A stretch of DNA of 23,275 bases from an uncultured Gemmatimonadales bacterium (GTDB lineage Bacteria > Gemmatimonadota > Gemmatimonadetes > Longimicrobiales > Gaopeijiaceae): contig CALJLC010000069.1 in NCBI GenBank assembly GCA_937982605.1, forward strand, positions 1 through 23,275, written 5' to 3'. Below the pieces are notes generated by a model, which was not told where the DNA came from, ran no database searches, and saw only the letters and a program-made list of their open reading frames with translations. The position numbers and the translations under genes are program-made. Shown here in pieces: positions 16,616 to 23,275 of the stretch (position 1 is the first letter of the stretch; the number at the start of each line of letters is the position of its first letter).

Positions 16616-17843
16616 CGAAGAGGCGATCCTCCGCCAGGCCGGTGACGAGCCGCTCGGCGATGTCGTGCAGCGTGCTCCCCTCCTGGTGGGCACGCATCAT
16701 ACGCGCGGCCAGAGGGCCGTGGGCGAGAATCCGCTCCAGCGGCCGGCCGTACGGATCGGGCACCTCGTCCGGCGCGAGGCGGTCCGCGAGCCGATGCCAC
16801 GCCTGACCCGCCGTCAGCTCACCGCGACCGAGGTCGAAGGCCTCGAGGAACGCCGAATCGGCCACGACCGCGTCGGCGCCCGCTCTCGATGTCTCCCGCA
16901 GCAGCGCCGCGAGCGGGCCCGTGGGCATCTCGTCGAGGGCGCGGCGCGACGTCCACCGCTCCTCGGCCAGCGCCTTCACCGCGGCCACGATCATCGCCAC
17001 GACGGCCAGGTCGGCCTTGGGACACTCCTGCGCGTCGATGACGCGGATCTCGATGGCACCGCGCCCGAAGCGCGCGATCGCGCCGCGCGCGTTCGCCCAC
17101 TCGTGCCGGAGCACTCCGTCCGGGTCGTGCGGCCCGAGCGCGCGGTACAGCGGCTCCAGGATCGCGTCCCGGTACTCCTCCTCGGTCGCGACCGGCTCGG
17201 GGACGACCTGTCCCGCCACCTCGGGCACGAGGCGGGCGTTCGTGCGATACGCCTCGAGCCGGGCGTCCAGCGCGGGCTGGACGGCACCGTCGAGGAACGG
17301 GCTCGCCGCCGCCAGGGCGGGGATCAGCGGCAGCACGGCGCGGATCGCGGCATGCAGTCGCCCGAACTCTTCGTCCCCCGCGAAGGGCAGGTTCACGTGG
17401 GTGCTCTGCAGATTCGACCAGCCGTGTCCCGAGCAGCCGAAGATCCGGTCGAAGGTCCGGTACACGTCGTTGTATTCGTGCGGCCAGAGCCTCGTCTCCC
17501 GTGCCGGGTCCATCCACGGGTGGACCCCACCCGGGAGCAGGACCCCGCCGGCACCGGAGTCGGTCTCGAGCGCCGCGAGCGCCGCGTTGGCGTCGACGAC
17601 CTCCGCGTGGAAGCGCGCGGCGCACCCGCCAAGGTCGCGCGTCGGTCCGTTCGTCTTGAGCTCAAGCACGTGAAGCACGAGCTCGTTCGACCAGGCCACG
17701 TCTCCGCGCTCGAGCTCCGACACCGGCTCTCCGGCGACCGATTCGATCAGTCGGTCGCACGCCGGGAGGACGTCGAGCGTCTCCCGGTCGACGATCATGT
17801 ACTCGATCTCGACGCCGGTCGCCTCGAAGAGACGCAGGGTCAC
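16608..17843 (-). CDS. GCS2-type carboxylate-amine ligase (glutamate-cysteine ligase-like)
   Basis: A 411-residue member of the glutamine-synthetase-fold GCS2 family, which uses ATP to join a carboxylate, often glutamate, to an amine. Signature parts are ATGVEIEYMIVD (residues 8-19, metal-binding Glu pair), ELVLHVLELKTN (54-65), GGVHPWMDP (105-113), HEYNDVYRTFDRIFGCSGHGWSNLQSTHVNLPF (122-154), SPFLDG (181-186), RLEAYRTN (195-202) and GRGAIEIRVIDAQECP (260-275). This resembles the YbdK/EgtA-like branch, whose amine partners are diverse. The GTG at 17843 overlaps the ATP-grasp stop as GTGA. With the ATP-grasp ligase it gives the operon two independent amide-forming steps. The substrate is unknown; gamma-glutamyl transfer to an amino acid or peptide is the leading guess. 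Confidence 0.92.
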   Translation of the reverse strand: MTLRLFEATGVEIEYMIVDRETLDVLPACDRLIESVAGEPVSELERGDVAWSNELVLHVLELKTNGPTRDLGGCAARFHAEVVDANAALAALETDSGAGGVLLPGGVHPWMDPARETRLWPHEYNDVYRTFDRIFGCSGHGWSNLQSTHVNLPFAGDEEFGRLHAAIRAVLPLIPALAAASPFLDGAVQPALDARLEAYRTNARLVPEVAGQVVPEPVATEEEYRDAILEPLYRALGPHDPDGVLRHEWANARGAIARFGRGAIEIRVIDAQECPKADLAVVAMIVAAVKALAEERWTSRRALDEMPTGPLAALLRETSRAGADAVVADSAFLEAFDLGRGELTAGQAWHRLADRLAPDEVPDPYGRPLERILAHGPLAARMMRAHQEGSTLHDIAERLVTGLAEDRLFGV

Positions 17844-19306
17844 GGCGTGCGCCCGCGCGCGTCGAGGGCCGAGAGGAAGTGTCGCATGATGGCGTCGTAC
17901 AGCGCGTCGCCGAGCACGCCGTCCTCGCACCCCGCGTCGATGTTGGGGTTGTCGTTGACCTCCGTCACGACGACCCGCCCGTCGTCGAGCTCCTTGAGGT
18001 CGACGCCGTAGAGCCCGTGACCGATCAGCCCCGCCGCCCTGACGGCCACCTCCATGACCGGCCCGGGCACGGCGTCGAGAGGAACGGCCTCCACGCGGCC
18101 GTACCGAGGAGGACCCTCTCCTTCGGACTGGATGATCTGCCAGTGCCCGCGCGCCATGTGATACCGGGAGGCGTAGAGGGGTCCCCCGTCGAGCACGCCG
18201 ACGCGCCAGTCGAAGGCGGTCGGCGTCCATTCCTGCGCGATCACCAGCTCCGACTGCCTGAAGAGGTCGTCGAGGGCTTCGCGCAGGCCGTCCTCGGTCT
18301 CCGCCTTCACGGTCCCGACGGAGAAGGAGCCGGCCGGATCCTTGAGCACGCACGGGAGCCCGACCTCGGCGGCCACGGCGTGCCGGTTCCCGGCATGAAC
18401 GACCATCGTCTTCGGCATCGGGATGCGCCGGCGCCGGAAGAGCTCCGTCTGGTACACCTTGTTCGTGCAGCGCACGATCGACTCCGGATCGTCGATGACC
18501 ACGATCCCCGCGGCTTCGGCACGCAGCGCGAACCGGTGCGTGTGGTGTCCGATGTGCGTGGTCTCGCGGATGAAGAGCGCGTCGTAGAACTCCAGCAGCG
18601 CGAAGTCCTCCGGATCGATCGTCTCCGCCTTGATGCCCACGCGCTCGGCCGCCCGGACGAACTTCCGGATCGCGGCGGCGTCGGACGGAGCCTGCGGGTC
18701 GTCCTCGGACCAGAGGATCGCCATGTCGTAGCGCATCTCGCGCTTGGGAGGGCCCCCGAGGCCGGAGCGCTTGAAGAAGCGCTCGGCGGATTCGATCACG
18801 AAGGGGCCGTGATCGTCCGGAACGTCGCTCGCCGGCACCGGACGGATGCCGATGAGCGACCACACGCCGTCGCCGTCGCGCTCGAAGCGCGCCCGCAGAA
18901 AGGGAATCGGGAAGTGCTGGAACAGGTCGCGCGAGAGCTGGGCGTAACGCTTCGCGAGGTTGCGGCCGAAATAGACGGAGAGCTCGAAGCGGTCCGACTT
19001 GAGCGGCCTGAGGCTCGACTGGATCCGCTCCTGCAGGTCGTCGGAGACGACGCGCACCACGGAGTCGACCTGAAGGCTCTGGAGCGTGGTCACCGAAGGG
19101 AGCGGGCGGTGCCCGCGGGCCAGCGCCAGGAGCCCGACATAGTAGCCGGTCGTGTTCTTGGCGTAGCTGCGGCAGAAGTTGAGCACGCTGACGCGCGACG
19201 CCTCGCCCCAGCGCTCCGCCGTCAGGTACTCGCGCGCCGCCACGACCTCGACGCCGGGAATGTGGAAGGGCCAGCGCTCGGGTCGTTCGACGACGATCAG
19301 GCGCAC
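17840..19306 (-). CDS. RimK-like ATP-grasp ligase with N-terminal RLAN domain
   Basis: A 488-residue two-part ligase. Residues 1 to about 185 match the RimK-like ATP-grasp N-terminal (RLAN) domain, seen in VSVLNFCRSYAKNTTGYYVGLLALARGHRPLPSV (39-72). Residues 190-480 are a RimK-type ATP-grasp: YDMAILWSEDDP (193-204), IRCTNK-like VRCTNKVYQTELFRRRRIPMPKT (278-300), the ATP-contact Lys in PCVLKDPAGSFSVG (318-331), AQEWTPTAFDWRVGVLDG (357-374), the metal-binding GVDLKE (434-439) and VTEVNDNPNID (447-457). Such enzymes activate a carboxylate as acyl-phosphate and add an amino acid. Pfam describes RLAN proteins as neighbours of papain-like peptidases and GCS2 ligases in predicted peptide-making pathways, which matches here exactly. 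The start is the GTG at 19306, one base after the peptidase stop. Confidence 0.93.
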   Translation of the reverse strand: MRLIVVERPERWPFHIPGVEVVAAREYLTAERWGEASRVSVLNFCRSYAKNTTGYYVGLLALARGHRPLPSVTTLQSLQVDSVVRVVSDDLQERIQSSLRPLKSDRFELSVYFGRNLAKRYAQLSRDLFQHFPIPFLRARFERDGDGVWSLIGIRPVPASDVPDDHGPFVIESAERFFKRSGLGGPPKREMRYDMAILWSEDDPQAPSDAAAIRKFVRAAERVGIKAETIDPEDFALLEFYDALFIRETTHIGHHTHRFALRAEAAGIVVIDDPESIVRCTNKVYQTELFRRRRIPMPKTMVVHAGNRHAVAAEVGLPCVLKDPAGSFSVGTVKAETEDGLREALDDLFRQSELVIAQEWTPTAFDWRVGVLDGGPLYASRYHMARGHWQIIQSEGEGPPRYGRVEAVPLDAVPGPVMEVAVRAAGLIGHGLYGVDLKELDDGRVVVTEVNDNPNIDAGCEDGVLGDALYDAIMRHFLSALDARGRTP

Positions 19307-19307
19307 G

Positions 19308-20192
19308 CTACGACTCCCGCGGTCGGATGATCAGCACGTTTCCGTCGTAGGTCGTCACGCCGAGCAGGATGGCGCCGAGGAGCCGGTGCGGGCTCACCCA
19401 GTACGTTCCGGAGTTGTGGCGCGGGTTGTCGGCGGAGGGGTCCGAGATGCGGAACCGACCGGTGCCCTCGTCGACGCCGGAGATCACGACGAAGTGTCCG
19501 GCCGGCTCTCCGCGCACGTCGTCGTAGCGCGAGACGCTCCCCTCGAAGACCTCCCGCTCACAGCCGTAGAGGTACGTGGCGCTGAGACCGGTGATCGGCG
19601 GTGCCCCGGCCAGCACGAGCTCGGCGAGTAGCTCGGGCGTGAGCTCGCGGTGGTGCACCTGGCCGCCGGCCTCGAGGAAGTCGAGGTACGCTTCCGAAGC
19701 GGCCACGTAGCGCGGCTCCCGCTTGTGCCGGAGCTGCTCCTCGAGGAGCGGCCGGAGGTCGCGCGGACGCCCGTCGAACCACGAGGGGTCGAAGATGTCG
19801 AGATTGTAGGTGAAGAGCGTCGCCGAGAAGCCGCGCTCGAGCGCGTCGAGCCCCAGGAGCACGCCGAGCGTGCCGCCGTGATCGAGCTTCCGCACCGACG
19901 CCATGACCTCCGGGAGGCCGAGGGTGTGCCCGAAGTAGCGGTACACGCCCTCCAGGCACGTCGGGCCGCAGCTCACGTCGTCGGGCTGCTGGCGCACCGA
20001 GATGCCCGGGTACTCGAAGACCGGTGAGTCGGGACGGGGGGCCACGGGGCCAGGCCTCGGGTCCGGTGGGATGACGGGACCGATCGGGCCCCGGAACGCG
20101 CGCTCCGCCATGGAGCGCTGCAGGGGAATATCGCGGTGGCCGAAGTCCGCCGGAAGCGCGCGCCCCCCGCGAGCCTCCCCCCGCCCACTCAC
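19308..20192 (-). CDS. Papain-like C39 family cysteine peptidase
   Basis: A 294-residue protein with a papain-like catalytic set: Cys75 in DDVSCGPTCL (Gln68 just before may form the oxyanion hole), His233 in PAGHFVVISGVD, and Asp251 in FRISDPS. C39-type peptidases in transporters cleave leader peptides after GG, but this one has no ABC transporter fused, and stand-alone relatives may act as peptidases, amidases or acyltransferases. The first 58 residues are Pro/Arg-rich and low in complexity; there is no clear signal peptide, so a cytosolic role is likely. GTG at 20192 is one base after the symporter stop and fits the coupled operon; an ATG at 20112 (MAERAFRG) is an alternative. It sits directly before the RLAN ATP-grasp ligase, the arrangement known from predicted amidoligase pathways. 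Confidence 0.87.
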   Translation of the reverse strand: MSGRGEARGGRALPADFGHRDIPLQRSMAERAFRGPIGPVIPPDPRPGPVAPRPDSPVFEYPGISVRQQPDDVSCGPTCLEGVYRYFGHTLGLPEVMASVRKLDHGGTLGVLLGLDALERGFSATLFTYNLDIFDPSWFDGRPRDLRPLLEEQLRHKREPRYVAASEAYLDFLEAGGQVHHRELTPELLAELVLAGAPPITGLSATYLYGCEREVFEGSVSRYDDVRGEPAGHFVVISGVDEGTGRFRISDPSADNPRHNSGTYWVSPHRLLGAILLGVTTYDGNVLIIRPRES

Positions 20193-20193
20193 C

Positions 20194-21672
20194 TCAGAAG
20201 ACCGGACCGACCGTTTCCCGCACGGATTCGAGCTCGGCGACCGCTTCGGAGTCGGGCCGGGTGACGAGGCTGACCAGGACGCACGCCGCGAGTCCGGCGA
20301 CGAAGCCGGGGATCATCTCGTACAGGTCGTAGAAGTCCGCCTTGAACATGCGGACCCAGACGACGGTCGTCCCGAAGCCCACGATCATCCCCGCCACCGC
20401 GCCGGCGCGCGTGGTGCGACGCCAGAAGAGCGAGCAGAGGACGACGGGGGTGAAGGCGCAGGCGATGCCCGACCAGGCGAAGAGCACGAAGTCGAAGATC
20501 ACCCGGACCTCGAGGAGGGCCACCACGAGGCCGACCGCTCCGATCACGACCGTGATCCCCTTGCCGAGCATGGAGAGCGCCCGCTCCGACGCCCGCGAGC
20601 CGAGCGCCTTCTGCACGACGTCGCGGACCACGACCGAAGACGCCAGGATCAGCAGGGAGTCTACGGTCGACATGATCGCCGCGAGCACGACCACCAGGAA
20701 GATCCCGGTGAAGAAGGCCGGGAAGAGCTCCGCGCTCATGACCGGCAGGATCGTCTCCGGGTCGTCGAGGACGGGAAAGAGCGTCCGGCCGGCCATGCCG
20801 CCGAAGACGGCGCCGACGTCGAAGCCGATCACGCACAGCACCGCCCAGAATCCGCCGTCGACGATCTGCTTCTGATCGCGGGCGGCCATGAAGCGGGTGA
20901 GGAGCTGGGGCGAGCCGAGGAAGGCGAGCCCGATCGCCACGGAGCCCGCGGCGCTGATCACCCCGGCGGTGGTCAGGCCGTACGAGCCCATCGGCTCGAG
21001 CAGGGCCGGGTCCTGGGCCCGCAGCGAAGCGATCATCTCGCCCCAGCCGCCGGTGGCGATCACGCCGACGATCGGCAGCGTCACCAGACAGCCGAGCATG
21101 AGGACGCCCTGGAGGAAGTCCGAATACGCGACCGCCTTGAAGCCCCCCACGGTTGTGTAGAAGAGCACGATCGCGAGGCCGATCCAGACGCCGGCGGTGT
21201 ACCCGGTGCCGAGGAAGGAGTCGAAGGCCTTGCCGGACGCGGTGAGCTGCGCGGCCGTGTACGCCATGACCATGCTCAGCACGATCAGGGCGGAGAGCCA
21301 GCGGAAGACGTGGCTCGTGTCCCGGAAGCGCTCGGTCAGGTAGTCGGGCACCGTGATCGCGTCGTAGCGGTCCGTGTACTCCTTGAACGGGCGCGCGACC
21401 CAGATCCACGCGCAGGCGACGCCGAGCACCTCCCCGAGGATGATCCAGAAGGCGTGGACGCCGATGGCGTACCCCATCCCGGTGAGGCCGAGCAGCAGCC
21501 ACGCGCTCTCTCCCGTGGCGTTCGACGAGAAGGCGATCACCCACGCCGGCAGCTTCTTGCCGGCCACGTAGTAGCCCTTGAGGTCCCCGGACTCGCGGCC
21601 GCCCCAGACGCCGATCGCGAGGAGGATCAGCAGGTAACCGACGACGACGCCGAGGATCGTGGCGGACGTCAC
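20194..21672 (-). CDS. Sodium:solute symporter, PutP-like (SSS family)
   Basis: A 492-residue inner-membrane carrier with about 13 predicted helices. N-terminal LKGYYVAGKKLPAWVIAFSSNATGESAWLLLGLTGMGYAIG matches the PutP-type helix 1-2 region, and AAIMSTVDSLLILASSVVVRDVV carries the helix-8 Ser/Thr residues of the Na2 sodium site. ITVPDYLTERFRD is also typical. PutP homologues import proline, other amino acids or small carboxylates with sodium; the substrate here is not predictable. GTG at 21672 overlaps the TGA of the 44-codon gene before it (GTGA). The peptidase gene starts one base after the symporter's stop, so the carrier is physically part of the ligase operon and may import its substrate or take up its product. 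Confidence 0.93.
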   Translation of the reverse strand: MTSATILGVVVGYLLILLAIGVWGGRESGDLKGYYVAGKKLPAWVIAFSSNATGESAWLLLGLTGMGYAIGVHAFWIILGEVLGVACAWIWVARPFKEYTDRYDAITVPDYLTERFRDTSHVFRWLSALIVLSMVMAYTAAQLTASGKAFDSFLGTGYTAGVWIGLAIVLFYTTVGGFKAVAYSDFLQGVLMLGCLVTLPIVGVIATGGWGEMIASLRAQDPALLEPMGSYGLTTAGVISAAGSVAIGLAFLGSPQLLTRFMAARDQKQIVDGGFWAVLCVIGFDVGAVFGGMAGRTLFPVLDDPETILPVMSAELFPAFFTGIFLVVVLAAIMSTVDSLLILASSVVVRDVVQKALGSRASERALSMLGKGITVVIGAVGLVVALLEVRVIFDFVLFAWSGIACAFTPVVLCSLFWRRTTRAGAVAGMIVGFGTTVVWVRMFKADFYDLYEMIPGFVAGLAACVLVSLVTRPDSEAVAELESVRETVGPVF

Positions 21673-21803
21673 CGATCGTCCTCCGCCGCCGAGCGCGGAT
21701 TGGACGGCCTGGCCCGCCGTCGCTGCGCGCGAACGAAGGCGAGCTCGAGGCCGAGGCCGAGACCGACCGCCACGAAGAGGAGGAGCCAGGCGTCGAGCGG
21801 CAC
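21669..21803 (-). CDS. Small single-helix membrane peptide coupled to the symporter
   Basis: A 44-codon frame from a GTG at 21803 reads VPLDAWLLLFVAVGLGLGLELAFVR, one membrane helix, followed by a basic tail (QRRRARPSN) and an acidic end (AAEDDR). AGGAG lies ten bases upstream of the GTG. Its TGA overlaps the symporter's GTG as GTGA, so ribosomes could pass straight on. Positive charges after the helix predict N-out, C-in. It could be a small symporter subunit or a leader that only couples translation. Longer in-frame starts up to 22148 would cross the operators and the PadR gene, so they are unlikely. I recognise no family. Confidence 0.6.
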   Translation of the reverse strand: MPLDAWLLLFVAVGLGLGLELAFVRAQRRRARPSNPRSAAEDDR

Positions 21804-21890
21804 GTGTGGGCGAGCTCCTGAACCGTTGCGGGGGCCGCCGGAACGTGGCGGAAGGGGCGCGACAACGTGGGCGACTTGACCGGGGCCAGC

Positions 21891-21935
21891 CATGATGACA
21901 TTGTCACCATCCGACATGGTGACGATGTCACCATG
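21891..21935. promoter_or_regulatory. Double palindromic operator between the ligase operon and PadR gene 2
   Basis: Site B (21915-21935) is a perfect palindrome with nine-base arms, CATGGTGAC and GTCACCATG, around GAT. Site A (21891-21911) is CATGATGAC and GTCACCATC around ATT, seven of nine positions pairing. Their centres are 24 bases apart. The inner arms also pair with each other (GTCACCAT, 21903-21910, with ATGGTGAC, 21916-21923). GTGAC/GTCAC dyads are typical of PadR-bound operators. The site is 38 bases before padR 2 and about 88 before the small membrane gene, so one repressor could control both directions. No unambiguous -35/-10 pair was found. Confidence 0.65.
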
Positions 21936-21972
21936 ATCGTGGCCGCGATGCACCGAACGGAGAGGCGGGCGG

Positions 21973-22302
21973 ATGCCGAAGGAGACGCTGGGCGAGTTCG
22001 AGATCCTCGTGCTGCTCGCCGCGCTGCGGCTCGGAGACGAGGCGTACGGTCTCTCGATCGCCGAGGAGATCACCCGGACGGCCGATCGGCCGACCGGTCG
22101 CGCTTCGGTGTACGTGACGCTGCGTCGCCTGGAGAAGAAGGGCCTCATCTCGACCCGGCGGGAGGCCGCGTCGGCGGCTCCCAGCGGGAAGCCGCGCCGC
22201 TTCGTCCGCGTGCGCCCCGAGGCGGTGGAGATGGTGCAGCAGGCCCGAAGCGCGCTGCAGAGAATGTGGTCCGGCCTCGAGGACGTCCTGGAGGACGCGT
22301 GA
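21973..22302 (+). CDS. PadR-family transcriptional regulator 2
   Basis: A 109-residue winged-helix protein. LGEFEILVLLAALRLGDEAYGLSIAEEITRTADRPTGRASVYVTLRRLEKKGLISTRRE is the classic PadR DNA-binding domain, with the recognition helix SVYVTLRRLEKKGL and the wing KPRRFVRVRPEAVEMVQ; a short C-terminal helix follows. ATG at 21973 has GGAGAGG upstream (21959-21965). The TGA overlaps the next gene's GTG (GTGA, 22299-22302), repeating the layout of the first PadR-ADOP pair. It probably represses itself through the palindromes just upstream, and may also act on the divergent ligase operon. Confidence 0.94.
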   Translation: MPKETLGEFEILVLLAALRLGDEAYGLSIAEEITRTADRPTGRASVYVTLRRLEKKGLISTRREAASAAPSGKPRRFVRVRPEAVEMVQQARSALQRMWSGLEDVLEDA

Positions 22303-23275
22303 GCATCCGGGACCTACCCGCACCGATCCGCGCGCTCCTGCGACTCGCCCTCCCCGAAGACTGGCGCGACGACATCGTGCGGGACCTGGAGGAGGCGTGG
22401 AGCCGACGCCGGATCGACCACGGCGCGGCGCGCTCCGGCGCGTGGCTCCTGGTGCAGTCGACGGTCTTCGCGCTCCGCTTCGCGCCCGAGCGCCTGGCCG
22501 AGATCCTGCCGCGGACGTGGCTCGGCTCCTCGGATCTCAAGCTCGCGCTCCGCTCGGTGCGTCGCGCGCCGCTCGTGTCACTCCTGGCCGTCGTCTCCCT
22601 GGGCGTGGGGATCGGCGTCGCGGTGGGCGGCTACACGGCTATCCGGGGGACGCTCTTCACCCACCTGCCGTTCCCGGGCGGGGAGCGCATCGTGATGGTG
22701 CAGGACTACGACGAGCGGAACCGGTACGGGGTCGACGTGCGCTCCGACGAGTTCCTAAGCCGCAGGCGACAGCTGCGGACCTTCGAGTACTTCGCCGGCT
22801 ACGTGACCCGCTCCGTCGTGATCGGTGACGACGAGGACGCCCAGCGGGTCGAGCGAGCCTTCCTGGCCACGCCCGACTTCCTGCGCATGACCGAAGTCCC
22901 GCCCCTGCTCGGCCGCCTCCCGGACGCGTCGGACGTGGGTCCCGGCGCCGAGCCGGTGGTGGTGCTTCCACACTCGATCTGGGTGACGCTGACGGGATCC
23001 GACCCCTCGGTGATCGGGTCCCGGCTCCGGATCGCCGGAGCGGACCACACGGTCATCGGCGTGATGCCCGAGGGCTTCGGCTTTCCGTGGAGCGGCGAGC
23101 TCTGGATTCCCGTGGACGTCCGCGACATCGAAGAGCCCCTGCGCATGATCGGGAAGTACCGGGCGGAGAGCTCGCTGCGCGCGGCCCGGGCGGAGATGGC
23201 CACCGTGGCCAGGCCGGACCCGACGCAGATCGAGGACGACGCCGTCATCACGCACGTCGTCTCGGGCATCACGCG
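22299..23275 (+). CDS. Second ADOP-family permease, 3' end outside window
   Basis: The frame is open from the GTG at 22299 to the right edge (about 325 codons). It begins with a soluble head (LRLALPEDWRDDIVRDLEEAWSRRR), a linker, then DLKLALRSVRRAPLVSLLAVVSLGVGIGVAVGGYTAIRGTLF, the first FtsX/MacB helix, and a periplasmic MacB_PCD domain with VVVLPHSIWVTLTGSDPSVIGSRLRIAGADHTVIGVMPEGFGFPWSGELWIPVD. This is the same plan as the 882-residue permease at 8452, to which it is clearly related but divergent. Substrate unknown. It is translationally coupled to padR 2 by the GTGA overlap. Confidence 0.92.
   Translation, partial: MSIRDLPAPIRALLRLALPEDWRDDIVRDLEEAWSRRRIDHGAARSGAWLLVQSTVFALRFAPERLAEILPRTWLGSSDLKLALRSVRRAPLVSLLAVVSLGVGIGVAVGGYTAIRGTLFTHLPFPGGERIVMVQDYDERNRYGVDVRSDEFLSRRRQLRTFEYFAGYVTRSVVIGDDEDAQRVERAFLATPDFLRMTEVPPLLGRLPDASDVGPGAEPVVVLPHSIWVTLTGSDPSVIGSRLRIAGADHTVIGVMPEGFGFPWSGELWIPVDVRDIEEPLRMIGKYRAESSLRAARAEMATVARPDPTQIEDDAVITHVVSGIT

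Noticed and set aside
16616..16693. Earlier ATG start for the FGase-like protein
   Set aside because: The added residues are the out-of-frame reading of the GCS2 ligase C terminus; the GTG at 16615 begins exactly where family similarity does.
20002..21879. 625-codon plus-strand frame opposite the symporter
   Set aside because: It is a low-complexity His/Asp/Glu/Arg-rich shadow of a clear SSS gene on the other strand.
1..23275. tRNA, rRNA, CRISPR arrays, insertion sequences or phage genes
   Set aside because: I saw no tRNA-like cloverleaf, no regularly spaced repeats, no transposase or integrase motifs and no terminal inverted repeats; composition is uniform throughout.

Overview
The window is GC-rich and densely coded, with strong G/C preference at third codon positions. 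It carries two PadR regulator plus large MacB/FtsX-type permease pairs of the 'acidobacterial duplicated orphan permease' (ADOP) kind, a Tat-type lipoprotein amidohydrolase, outer-membrane protein genes and many GTG starts with overlapping stop/start codons. This points to a Gram-negative soil or marine bacterium of the Gemmatimonadota/Acidobacteriota type. Gemmatimonadota is my best guess, inferred from gene content only. TGA, TAG and TAA all serve as normal stops.

Layout. (1) 3-4115 is mostly housekeeping: the end of a lipoprotein gene; an rsgA-like ribosome-assembly GTPase gene broken by one in-frame TGA; a principal-type sigma-70 factor; and a divergent PP2C phosphatase. A control region with a palindrome at the presumed sigma promoter lies between the last two. 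(2) 4124-8019 holds a FadL/OmpP1-like outer-membrane protein gene, also broken by one in-frame TGA, coupled to an HD-domain phosphohydrolase. Divergent from these is a short UvrC-like GIY-YIG protein that keeps four Fe-S-type cysteines. (3) 8059-11100 is a PadR regulator with tandem operator-like sites, overlapping an 882-residue ADOP permease. (4) 11097-15794 (minus) is a small DHFR/RibD-like reductase, a penicillin-acylase-family Ntn hydrolase and a YtcJ-like amidohydrolase; the last two are coupled by an ATGA overlap. (5) 15905-21803 (minus) is a tight run of six genes: a 44-residue membrane peptide, a sodium:solute symporter, a papain-like C39 peptidase, an ATP-grasp ligase with a RimK-like N-terminal (RLAN) domain, a GCS2-type carboxylate-amine ligase and an N-formylglutamate-amidohydrolase-like protein. 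(6) 21891-23275 is a palindromic operator region, a second PadR gene and the start of a second ADOP permease that runs off the window.

The most interesting system is region 5. Two different amide-bond-forming enzymes, a papain-like peptidase and an amidohydrolase are joined to a transporter in one translationally coupled operon. It diverges from a PadR/ADOP pair across shared palindromes. The families are known to co-occur in predicted peptide-metabolite pathways, but the product is unknown. Here the pathway seems packaged with its own uptake or export partner and possibly its own regulator.
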